From Anaerovibrio sp. (GTDB lineage: Bacteria > Bacillota > Negativicutes > Selenomonadales > Selenomonadaceae), in the NCBI RefSeq assembly GCF_024697385.1, contig NZ_JAILFV010000014.1:1-39753 (forward strand): a stretch of DNA of 39,753 bases. Direction: 5' to 3'. The position numbers and the translations under genes are program-made. The notes beneath the pieces were generated by a model. The model saw nothing but the letters and a program-made list of their open reading frames with translations. It was not told the DNA's origin and searched no databases. Shown piece by piece: positions 17,543-23,848 of this stretch (position 1 is its first letter; the number at the start of each line of letters is the position of its first letter).

Positions 17543-17926
17543 ATGAAAAAGTTTAACATAAAAGTAAATGGTACTGCATATGAAGTAGAAGTAGAGGAAG
17601 TAAAGGGAGCAGCTTCAGCTCCTAAGGCAGCTCCTAAGGCAGCTCCAGCTCCAGCAGCGGCTCCTAAGGCAGCTCCAGCTCCTAAGAAGGCTGCAGTAGC
17701 AGCAGGTGCAGGTGAGACTGCAGTTAATGCTCCAATGCCAGGTAAGGTATTGAAGATTGTTGCAGGTGAAGGTACTGCTGTAAAGGCTGGCGATACTGTT
17801 CTTGTTCTCGAGGCTATGAAGATGCAGAATGAAATCCCAGCTCCATGCGATGGAACTGTTAAGGCTGTCAATGTATCTGAGGGCTCAACTGTATCTGCAG
17901 GTGAGGCTATGGCTATTATCGGCTGA
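17543..17926 (+). CDS. mmdC: Biotin carboxyl carrier (gamma) subunit of methylmalonyl-CoA decarboxylase
   Basis: The 127-residue protein has a short N-terminal strand region (MKKFNIKVNGTAYEVEVEEV), a flexible Ala/Pro/Lys-rich linker of about 35 residues (23-57) made of repeated APKAAP-type units, and a C-terminal biotinyl domain (about 60-127) with EAMKM, where Lys93 is biotinylated. The linker lets the domain swing between MmdA and the membrane pump subunit. ATG 17543 is 19 bases after mmdA with GGAGG (17530-17534). It is the last gene before a strong terminator. The usual MmdB and MmdD genes do not follow. Confidence 0.92.
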   Translation: MKKFNIKVNGTAYEVEVEEVKGAASAPKAAPKAAPAPAAAPKAAPAPKKAAVAAGAGETAVNAPMPGKVLKIVAGEGTAVKAGDTVLVLEAMKMQNEIPAPCDGTVKAVNVSEGSTVSAGEAMAIIG

Positions 17927-17960
17927 TGCTGATACATTAGGCTTATCTGAATTTGTATCT

Positions 17961-18002
17961 AAAGAGGGTGCTTCCCCTGTCGGGAGGTACCCTCTTTATT
18001 TT
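17961..18002 (+). terminator. Intrinsic terminator after mmdC
   Basis: AAAGAGGGT (17961-17969) pairs with ACCCTCTTT (17989-17997), with an inner TCCC/GGGA stem, followed by ATTTTGT. It closes the second propionate operon. The remaining stretch to the next gene at 18190 shows nothing further. Confidence 0.85.
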
Positions 18003-18189
18003 GTGGGCATCTCTTCTGCAGAAATGATGCATACCTTGAAGGCTGACAGGTTCATATCGGCCGGGAGAGACTGTAATCAGGTCGAAGGGTATGTGATGAA
18101 AAAGTAAAAGAAGCAATAAAAAAGGAAATAGCGTATTTGTGTAGAAGTAAAAAAGGTAAGATTTTGCAGATTTTTATGGAGGTGCTGAT

Positions 18190-19134
18190 ATGACAAAGAG
18201 TATATGTGATGTCCTTGGAATAAAATATCCTATCATTCAGGGAGGTATGGCCTGGATTTCTGATGCCAAAATGGCTGCTGCCGTATCAAATGCAGGCGGT
18301 GCTGGTATAATCTCCTGTGGCGGTCGCACTACGGAATATGTGCGTGATGAAATACGCAAGGCCAAGAAGCTGACTGACAAACCCTTTGGTGTAAACATAA
18401 TGCTGATGGCACCTAACAAGGATGAAATATTGGAGGTTATCTGTGAGGAAAAACCGGCCTTTGTAACCCTGGGTGCCGGTAATCCTGTACCATTTGTTGA
18501 GCCGCTGCATAAGGCCGGAATTAAGGTAATACCGGTTGTTCCTAATGTTAAGCTGGCAAAAAGATTGGAGCAGAATAATGCTGATGCCATAGTGGTTGAG
18601 GGTATGGAAGCCGGTGGTCATATTGGTGTTCTTACCACAATGGCATTGATGACCCAGGTTATTCCTGAGGTTGATATCCCGGTGGTAATGGCGGGAGGAA
18701 TTGCCGATGGTCGTGGAATTGCAGCTGCCTTGCTGATGGGAGCAGCAGGAGTTCAGATGGGAACCAGGTTCCTGGTTGCTGAAGAATGTCCTGTTCATGC
18801 TAATATGAAGCAGAAGCTGATTGAGGCGATAGATACTGATACCATCGTGACGGGGCAGACCATTAAGAGCGCTGTCCGGGGAGTGAAAAACAAATTTTCA
18901 GAGGAGTACCAGGCATTGGAATTTTCCGGCAAGGCAACAAAGGATGAATTGCTTAAGCTGGCAACCGGGACCAATAAGCTGGCTGCTGTTGATGGGGATA
19001 TGGAAAACGGCATGATACAGGCAGGACAGAGCCTGACCCCATTGAAGCGGGTGGAACCGATGGCCGATATTATTGAAGCTCTGGTAAAGGAGACCAGGGA
19101 ATGCCTGGCAAATGCCCAAAATATAAAGGTATGA
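18190..19134 (+). CDS. fabK: Enoyl-[acyl-carrier-protein] reductase II (FabK-type)
   Basis: A 314-residue FMN-dependent TIM-barrel protein of the nitronate monooxygenase/FabK family. Its start IKYPIIQGGMAWIS, the FMN-phosphate segment VVMAGGIADGRGIAAALLMG with GVQMGTRFL, and VEGMEAGGHIG (conserved histidine) are typical of FabK, which reduces the enoyl-ACP double bond in the last step of fatty-acid elongation. Nitronate monooxygenases share the fold, but the GMAWIS start, length and Gly-rich EAGGHIG fit FabK better. ATG 18190 follows GGAGGTGC. It is not in a fatty-acid gene cluster; cytidine deaminase follows after 12 bases, so the two are co-transcribed. Confidence 0.85.
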   Translation: MTKSICDVLGIKYPIIQGGMAWISDAKMAAAVSNAGGAGIISCGGRTTEYVRDEIRKAKKLTDKPFGVNIMLMAPNKDEILEVICEEKPAFVTLGAGNPVPFVEPLHKAGIKVIPVVPNVKLAKRLEQNNADAIVVEGMEAGGHIGVLTTMALMTQVIPEVDIPVVMAGGIADGRGIAAALLMGAAGVQMGTRFLVAEECPVHANMKQKLIEAIDTDTIVTGQTIKSAVRGVKNKFSEEYQALEFSGKATKDELLKLATGTNKLAAVDGDMENGMIQAGQSLTPLKRVEPMADIIEALVKETRECLANAQNIKV

Positions 19135-19146
19135 CGGGAGGAAAAT

Positions 19147-19581
19147 ATGGGATTGGATCAAGGGCCTTTCTCCAGGGAGGAGCTTATAACAGCTGCTCTT
19201 GAGAATATAGGCCATTCCTATGCCCCCTATTCCGGCTTTAATGTTTCAGCGGCGGTTCTTATGAGCAACGGTAAGATATATACCGGAGCCAATATTGAAA
19301 ATGCGGCTTATTCGGCAACTGTCTGTGCAGAGCGGTGTGCAATTTTCAAGGCTGTCAGCGAGGACAGGGAGGCAAAAATAATTGCTATAGCAATCGTAGG
19401 CGGCCGTGACTGCAAAACTGATGAATACTGTCCGCCCTGTGGGGTATGCAGGCAGGTCATGCGGGAATTTGCGGTTCCGGATACCATGAAAATTATATTG
19501 GCCAAGACCGTGGAGGACTATATTGAGACCACGCTGGAGGCTTTGTTGCCAATGAGCTTTGGACCGGACCATCTGCGATAG
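19147..19581 (+). CDS. cdd: Cytidine deaminase
   Basis: A 144-residue homotetrameric-type cytidine deaminase. The zinc site is complete: TVCAERCAIF (Cys60 ligand, Glu62 proton shuttle) and CPPCGVCRQ (Cys98 and Cys101 ligands). SYAPYSGFNVSAAV and GANIENAAYSAT bind the nucleoside. It converts cytidine and deoxycytidine to uridine and deoxyuridine in pyrimidine salvage. RBS GGGAGGAAA precedes ATG 19147. Confidence 0.95.
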   Translation: MGLDQGPFSREELITAALENIGHSYAPYSGFNVSAAVLMSNGKIYTGANIENAAYSATVCAERCAIFKAVSEDREAKIIAIAIVGGRDCKTDEYCPPCGVCRQVMREFAVPDTMKIILAKTVEDYIETTLEALLPMSFGPDHLR

Positions 19582-19596
19582 GAATATAGACATACT

Positions 19597-19640
19597 AAAA
19601 GGGACTTTCAACAGATTGAATCTGAAGAAAGTCCCTTTTT
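19597..19640. terminator. Bidirectional terminator between cdd and the DUF1858 gene
   Basis: AAAAGGGACTTTC (19597-19609) pairs with GAAAGTCCCTTTT (19627-19639), with an inner CAGAT/ATCTG stem. A T-run lies on the right for + transcripts and an A-run on the left gives U-tract function for - transcripts. It serves two convergent genes. Confidence 0.88.
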
Positions 19641-19651
19641 GGCGGGAAAAA

Positions 19652-19849
19652 TTATTCTCCTACTACATTGTTCAGTCCCTGAATAAGGGAGTCAACATCA
19701 ATACCGTGAGCCATAGCACCCTGTTCAATGTTTTCATAATGAGCTGCAGCACAGCCGATGCAGCCCATACCGGATTCCATGAATACAGGAACTGTATCAG
19801 GATATTTTGTTACTACCTCCATAATGGACATATCTTTCGTAATAGCCAT
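19652..19849 (-). CDS. DUF1858 domain protein (small CxxC redox-type protein)
   Basis: A 65-residue protein that is entirely a DUF1858 domain: it starts ITKDMSIMEVVTKYPDTVPVF and has MGCIGCAAAHYENIEQGA with the CxxC pair typical of this family. The domain is often next to or fused with hybrid-cluster or other redox proteins; its function is not established. It reads on the - strand with AAGGAGG just upstream of its ATG, and is the only clear - strand gene in the window. A TATAAT on the - strand (19892 to 19887) is a possible -10. It shares its terminator with cdd. Confidence 0.88.
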   Translation of the reverse strand: MAITKDMSIMEVVTKYPDTVPVFMESGMGCIGCAAAHYENIEQGAMAHGIDVDSLIQGLNNVVGE

Positions 19850-19886
19850 ATATCAAAAACCTCCTTATATACGAAATTACTAGATG

Positions 19887-19892
19887 ATTATA
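19887..19892 (-). promoter_or_regulatory. Possible -10 of the DUF1858 gene
   Basis: On the - strand, TATAAT at 19892-19887 lies about 38 bases upstream of the DUF1858 start. No good -35 is visible. It is back-to-back with a possible -10 for the deacetylase. Confidence 0.35.
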
Positions 19893-19947
19893 TCATAAAA
19901 AATGTACTAATTCATGAAAAACAGGTGAATTAATTCGAAAAAAAATG

Positions 19948-19953
19948 TATAAT
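19948..19953 (+). promoter_or_regulatory. Possible -10 of the polysaccharide deacetylase gene
   Basis: TATAAT at 19948-19953 lies 32 bases before ATG 19986. No clear -35 hexamer is seen 16-18 bases upstream. Confidence 0.3.
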
Positions 19954-19985
19954 AAATGGGTTCTTAAAAATAAGGTGGCGGGATA

Positions 19986-20819
19986 ATGATGGACGTTCAA
20001 TCGTTTATAGAAAAGTACAGAATTTATATAATTATAGGAATTTTGGTCCTGGCGGTGGCAATTATAGTCATGTGTGGCAAAAAGCCGCAGGTAAAGGTGC
20101 CGGAAAACGAGGTCGGCAATGATATACGGGCTGTAATGGTCATCAACTACCACAAGGTAGACAATGTGTTTCATTCCCTTTCGATTCAGGTCGATGATTT
20201 TGATAAACAGATGCAGTGGCTGCAAAAGCATGGATATCATTCCATTACTCCGGATCAGCTTTATGAGTTTGTTGCCAATGGGGCAGAGCTGCCGGAAAAT
20301 CCTGTGCTGATTACATTTGATGATGGGTACAGGGATAATTATGTGAATGCGTATCCTATAATGCAGAAATATGGTTTTGTCGGCACTATTTTCGTTGTAA
20401 CCAGTTTCTTGGATAAATATCCGAATTACATGACCTGGGATCAGGCCAGGATTTTGGAGGCTAATGGATTTTCTATTGAATCCCACACAGTCACCCATAA
20501 ATCGATGACTGAGGCCAGCGATGAGCAGATTATGGAGGAGCTTGTCCGGTCCAAGGAGACCATAAAGGATAAACTGGGCAAGGAAGCGGATTATATTGCA
20601 TATCCTACAGGGACATACAACCTGCATATAGCCCAGATGGTAAAGGACGCAGGCTACAAGGGAGCGTTTACCATCCGGTACGATACTGTAAACCGCAACA
20701 GCAATGTTTATGCCCTGGAACGGGTGCCGATTTTTCACACTGAAAATACCAACAAGGATTTTTTGGAAAGAATTCAGTATTTGCCCCTTGTAAACAAGGA
20801 TGGATGGATAAAAAAATAA
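19986..20819 (+). CDS. Membrane-anchored polysaccharide deacetylase (NodB domain)
   Basis: The 277-residue protein has one N-terminal membrane helix (about 13-30, IYIIIGILVLAVAIIVMC; Cys30 could be lipidated but a clean lipobox is not evident). An extracytoplasmic carbohydrate esterase 4 domain follows. NodB motif 1 is TFDDGYRDN (Asp112, Asp113) and motif 2 is SHTVTHKSM (metal ligands His167 and His171); AYPTGTY is motif 3. It likely removes acetyl groups from peptidoglycan or surface glycans. ATG 19986 follows AAGGTGGCG; ATG 19989 is an alternative. A structured repeat element begins directly after its stop. Confidence 0.88.
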   Translation: MMDVQSFIEKYRIYIIIGILVLAVAIIVMCGKKPQVKVPENEVGNDIRAVMVINYHKVDNVFHSLSIQVDDFDKQMQWLQKHGYHSITPDQLYEFVANGAELPENPVLITFDDGYRDNYVNAYPIMQKYGFVGTIFVVTSFLDKYPNYMTWDQARILEANGFSIESHTVTHKSMTEASDEQIMEELVRSKETIKDKLGKEADYIAYPTGTYNLHIAQMVKDAGYKGAFTIRYDTVNRNSNVYALERVPIFHTENTNKDFLERIQYLPLVNKDGWIKK

Positions 20820-20998
20820 CTCGGTCTAAGATGTCCCCTTCCTCTATAGGTGGAGGACAATCTTTAACAGGTGGTGAGCATATCTCCCACCTCGTGCGGT
20901 GCATAGCTAGTGCCCTTGGGTAAAACGCCAATCGGAAGTCTTTTCTTTTTCCAAAAGAAAAAATTGAACAACTGCGTTATAAAATGAGATTTGTGCAG
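20820..20998 (+). repeat. Dispersed structured 3'-UTR element, copy A
   Basis: It begins at the base after the deacetylase stop. Shared blocks with copies B and C are AAGATGTCCCCTTCCTCT (20828-20845), ACAGGTGG...GAGCATATCTCCCACC (20868-20891), AAACGCCAAT and TTGAACAA (20964-20971). It forms AGGTGG/CCACCT (20869-20874 with 20887-20892) and TTTTCTTTT/AAAAGAAAA (20941-20949 with 20953-20961). About 25 bases at 20897-20921 are extra relative to copy C. Weak similarity to copy B continues to TGCAG near 20998. The stretch from here to the terminator at 21077 has no recognised gene. Confidence 0.7.
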
Positions 20999-21076
20999 TG
21001 AAAATGCTGATGCTCATCTGATGATGGACAGCTGACCCTATGTGAATCTTGTCTCGGAAACTGCATTGTATGTATC

Positions 21077-21105
21077 AGCCTTCGGTTTTTTCCGAAGGCT
21101 TTTTT
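21077..21105 (+). terminator. Intrinsic terminator downstream of element A
   Basis: AGCCTTCGG (21077-21085) pairs with CCGAAGGCT (21092-21100) around six T, followed by TTTTT. It probably ends the deacetylase transcript, about 260 bases past its stop and including element A. Confidence 0.9.
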
Positions 21106-21271
21106 GTTGTCTGAAATACATGATAACTACTTTTGGGTGAAGGCACCCACTTTACACCACCAAAATGAAAAAATTCTGATAAATATCAAAAAAAATTTGT
21201 AAAATTGTACTTTCATGATGTCTGATATGATGCTGGAAGTCAATACTGACGCGGGCTTACGAAATTTTTTC

Positions 21272-21307
21272 AAAAAAGTGGAAAAAAGTGGGTGGATGTG
21301 GTAGAAT
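21272..21307 (+). promoter_or_regulatory. MraZ operator repeats and -10 of the dcw promoter
   Basis: Two exact direct repeats AAAAAAGTGG (21272-21281 and 21282-21291) are followed by GTGGATGTGG (21292-21301), a 10-bp periodic array like the MraZ boxes known upstream of mraZ in other bacteria. TAGAAT (21302-21307) right after it is a plausible -10, putting the boxes over the -35 region and the start of transcription about 20 bases before mraZ. Upstream, 21106-21271 is A/T rich with a small GGGTG/CACCC hairpin and nothing else clear. Confidence 0.65.
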
Positions 21308-21331
21308 ATTCCTGCAAGGTGGTGATGGAGC

Positions 21332-21763
21332 ATGTTAATGGGCGAATATATGCATTCAATAGATGCTAAGGGCCGTGTAATTTTACCGGCTGATTTTCGC
21401 GCGGAATTGGGAGACAGCTTCATTGTTACCAAGGGCCTGGATGGGTGTCTGTTCATTTATGCACAGTCAGAGTGGGAACAGCTTTCAGCCAAACTTCGTC
21501 AGTTGCCTTTAGCCAAGACTGAGGCCCGTGCCTTTGTTCGTTTCTTCTTTGCCGGAGCCCGTCAGGTTGAGCTTGACAAACAGGGTCGATTTTTGGTCCC
21601 TGCCACCCTTAGGCAGCATGCTTCCCTCCAGAAGGATGTAGTGCTTATCGGGGTGTCCAGCCGCATTGAGGTATGGAGCAAGGATGAATGGCTCAAGTAT
21701 AATGAGGAGATTAATCCTGCAGTTTCAGCCATTGCAGAGACTTTGGCCGATCTGGGAATATGA
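21332..21763 (+). CDS. mraZ: Transcriptional regulator MraZ
   Basis: A 143-residue protein with two SpoVT/AbrB-like halves, each with the conserved DxKGR motif: MLMGEYMHSIDAKGRVILP at the start and VELDKQGRFLVPATLR in the middle (about 76-92). MraZ is a ring-forming DNA-binding protein that controls its own dcw operon through repeats in the promoter; such repeats are present at 21272-21301. ATG 21332 gives the canonical N-terminus. It is the first gene of mraZ-rsmH-ftsL. Confidence 0.96.
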   Translation: MLMGEYMHSIDAKGRVILPADFRAELGDSFIVTKGLDGCLFIYAQSEWEQLSAKLRQLPLAKTEARAFVRFFFAGARQVELDKQGRFLVPATLRQHASLQKDVVLIGVSSRIEVWSKDEWLKYNEEINPAVSAIAETLADLGI

Positions 21764-21771
21764 GGTTGCCA

Positions 21772-22713
21772 ATGAGTACGGAATTTCATCATATAAGTGT
21801 TATGCCTGAGGAAACGGTCAACGGATTAATCACTGATTTATCCGGAACCTATGTTGACTGTACTCTCGGCGGAGCTGGTCATTCCGGAAGGATAGCAGCC
21901 AGACTTAATGCTGATGGAAGGCTTATTGGGATCGATCAGGATGAGGCGGCTATTGCCGCTGCCAGTGAACGGCTGGCAGGATGCAATTGTCGTGTAGATA
22001 TAGTCAGGGATAATTTTTCCAATCTGGACAATATTCTCAAGGCTCAGGAGGTACAGGCTGTTGATGGTATCCTTTTTGACTTGGGGGTATCTTCCTACCA
22101 GCTTGACACTGCTTCCCGCGGTTTTTCCTACATGCAGGATGCACCTCTTGACATGCGAATGAACCAGCAGGCAGAGTTTTCTGCTTATGACATAATCAAT
22201 GGTTACAGCATGGAGGAGCTTTGCCGCATATTCAAGGAATACGGCGAGGAAAGATGGTATAAGCGTATAGCCCAGTTTATCATTGATGCCAGAAAAAACG
22301 GTCCTGTTGAGACTACCGGTGAGTTAGTTGATATTATCAAAAAAGCAGTGCCGGCTGCCGTGCGTAACAGTAAGGGCGGTCATCCTGCAAAAAGGATTTT
22401 TCAGGCAGTGAGAATTGAGGTTAATGATGAGCTGGGGATTTTGGAAAAATCCTTCAGAAGTGCAGTAAGGCATCTTAAGCCAGGCGGCAGGATAGCCATT
22501 ATTACCTTTCATTCCCTGGAGGACAGGATTGCCAAAAATGTGTTAAAGGAAATGGCCAGTGGTTGTATTTGTCCACCGTCATTGCCGGTATGTGTTTGTA
22601 ACCATAAACCGGAAATTAAGCTATTGGTAAAGGCCGCTGTGGCATCAAAAAGTGAACTTGAGAGCAATTCCCGTGCAAAGAGTGCTAAGCTGAGAATTGC
22701 TGTAAAACTATAG
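21772..22713 (+). CDS. rsmH: 16S rRNA (cytosine1402-N4)-methyltransferase RsmH (MraW)
   Basis: A 313-residue SAM-dependent methyltransferase modifying C1402 in the ribosomal P site. It contains HHISVMPEETVNGL, the SAM motif VDCTLGGAGHSGRI, DGILFDLGVSSYQLD and the C-terminal PGGRIAIITFHSLEDRI. ATG 21772 is preferred, with GAGG just upstream; an ATG at 21760 overlapping the mraZ stop is also possible and would add four residues. It follows mraZ in the standard dcw order. Confidence 0.96.
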   Translation: MSTEFHHISVMPEETVNGLITDLSGTYVDCTLGGAGHSGRIAARLNADGRLIGIDQDEAAIAAASERLAGCNCRVDIVRDNFSNLDNILKAQEVQAVDGILFDLGVSSYQLDTASRGFSYMQDAPLDMRMNQQAEFSAYDIINGYSMEELCRIFKEYGEERWYKRIAQFIIDARKNGPVETTGELVDIIKKAVPAAVRNSKGGHPAKRIFQAVRIEVNDELGILEKSFRSAVRHLKPGGRIAIITFHSLEDRIAKNVLKEMASGCICPPSLPVCVCNHKPEIKLLVKAAVASKSELESNSRAKSAKLRIAVKL

Positions 22714-22759
22714 ATGATTTATCTTATGTGAATTTAAGCACAGAAAGGAGGGAACGGTT

Positions 22760-23152
22760 GTGCCAGCCAGACAACTGAATGAGGAGTATTATGAGGATTA
22801 TTATGAGGACTATTTTGATGAATTGCCCTCAGAAGAAAAAATCAAGATACACCGTAAAATAGTGAAGAGAAATATTCAAAGAAATCCTTTAAAAAGAAAA
22901 GCAATCGCCTTGTTTTTAACAGCGACTCTGCTGTGTGGCTCTGTTCTAATTGCCAGCAGCAGGTTGGCCAGCGAAGTATATGAGCTGGGTCAAATTCGTA
23001 GTGATGCACAGATGATGGAAAAGAGCAATGAAAACTTGCGTGTTGAAAATGCCAGAATGAAGGCACACTCCAGAATAAAGGAAATAGCTGTGAAGGAGTT
23101 GGGGATGACTGTTCCACAGGGTGCTTATTTCGCTGGAGAACAAGCCAGATAA
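22760..23152 (+). CDS. ftsL: FtsL-like cell division protein
   Basis: A 130-residue bitopic protein between rsmH and murE, where ftsL normally lies. It has an acidic Tyr/Glu/Asp-rich N-terminus (residues 9-21, with repeated YEDY), a basic stretch (27-47), one membrane helix (about 48-67) and a predicted coiled coil (about 70-108). FtsL has low sequence conservation, so identity rests on topology, size and position. In the divisome it pairs with FtsB/DivIC and FtsQ/DivIB. GTG 22760 follows AAGGAGGGAA. It is the last gene before a strong terminator, so it is cut off from murE. Confidence 0.8.
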   Translation: MPARQLNEEYYEDYYEDYFDELPSEEKIKIHRKIVKRNIQRNPLKRKAIALFLTATLLCGSVLIASSRLASEVYELGQIRSDAQMMEKSNENLRVENARMKAHSRIKEIAVKELGMTVPQGAYFAGEQAR

Positions 23153-23279
23153 TCGTTTAAAATGCGTGAAAAAAATTAGTGATATTCAAGGTGAGGGATA
23201 TAGCTTCTGCCTGAAAAATAGCTACTCTGTCCGTGAGGATGGGGTCGTCTTTCACCGTGTTATTGTTATATTACCCAGG

Positions 23280-23311
23280 GTCATCATTTTTATAGTGATG
23301 ACTTTTTTTTT
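23280..23311 (+). terminator. Intrinsic terminator after ftsL
   Basis: GTCATCA (23280-23286) pairs with TGATGAC (23296-23302) and is followed by nine T. It ends the mraZ-rsmH-ftsL transcript 128 bases after ftsL and splits the dcw cluster in two. The 23153-23279 stretch shows no recognisable remnant of ftsI. Confidence 0.88.
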
Positions 23312-23345
23312 GCCAATTTTTATTCCTTTTTTGGTAGATCTGAAT

Positions 23346-23502
23346 CCGGAAATAGATATAGGTATGCACGGACCGGATGGAGGCCTAACGGGGCACGCTT
23401 GCGCTCACGACAGATTGCCCTAGTGGTACTAGGCTCGCACTGCGCTGCTGTTTGTGCTTGCCAAGGACCAAGGGCAACTGAGGTCCCCTTATAGGCCTCT
23501 AT
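23346..23502 (+). repeat. 157-bp tandem repeat, unit 1
   Basis: The first full unit of a GC-rich tandem repeat. The unit is an imperfect palindrome: its left arm CCGGATGGAGGCCT (23373-23386) matches the right arm AGGCCTCTATCCGG (23493-23506), with inner pairs TTGCCCT/AGGGCAA and CCTAGT/ACTAGG. It differs from unit 2 at about two bases. It contains no gene. Confidence 0.9.
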
Positions 23503-23659
23503 CCGGAAATAGATATAGGTATGCACGGACCGGATGGAGGTCTAACGGGGCACGCTTGCGCTCACGACAGATTGCCCTAGTGGTACTAGGCTCGCACTGC
23601 GCTGCTGCTTGTGCTTGCCAAGGACCAAGGGCAACTGAGGTCCCCTTATAGGCCTCTAT
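23503..23659 (+). repeat. 157-bp tandem repeat, unit 2
   Basis: The second full unit, head to tail with unit 1 and nearly identical to it (a C/T change in the left arm and one in the CTGCTG segment). Near identity points to recent duplication or ongoing homogenisation. Confidence 0.9.
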
Positions 23660-23750
23660 CCGGCAATAGATATAGAGTATGCACGGACCGGATGGCGGCA
23701 ATCAACCCAAAAGTATGATAAGTCAAACTGAGGTCTCCTTATAGACTTCT
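23660..23750 (+). repeat. Internally deleted third unit of the 157-bp repeat
   Basis: It starts like units 1 and 2 (CCGGCAATAGATATAG to GGACCGGATGGCGG, about 23660-23697) and ends with a diverged unit end (AACTGAGGTCTCCTTATAG, 23726-23744). About 65 bases of the centre are missing or replaced. Confidence 0.7.
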
Positions 23751-23804
23751 CGCTAATAATGTATAAGAAAGTATAATATGCTTTCATTTTTTTTTGTTCG
23801 GTAT

Positions 23805-23810
23805 TATAAT
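23805..23810 (+). promoter_or_regulatory. Possible -10 of the murE operon
   Basis: TATAAT at 23805-23810 is 38 bases before the murE start; another TATAAT is at 23772-23777. Neither has a good -35. Because a terminator and repeats separate murE from ftsL, a promoter is needed somewhere here. Confidence 0.4.
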
Positions 23811-23848
23811 AAGTTAGTTAAGTTATGATATTAAGTAGGAGGGTTCCA

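Noticed and set aside
17829-18107. 92-codon frame overlapping mmdC and the terminator
   Set aside because: It is out of frame with mmdC, crosses the terminator hairpin and has no ribosome binding site.
20976-21076. Independent small RNA gene ahead of the terminator at 21077
   Set aside because: No promoter or known RNA motif (6S, SRP, tmRNA) is visible; it is more simply the tail of the deacetylase transcript after element A.
23320-23701. Several overlapping open frames on both strands with repeated Arg/Ala/Gln-rich peptides
   Set aside because: They are translations of the 157-bp palindromic repeat; they have no ribosome binding sites and repeat with the DNA unit.
23346-23750. Tandem repeat as a possible CRISPR array
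   Set aside because: Units are 157 bp, directly adjacent and without unique spacers; no cas gene is present.
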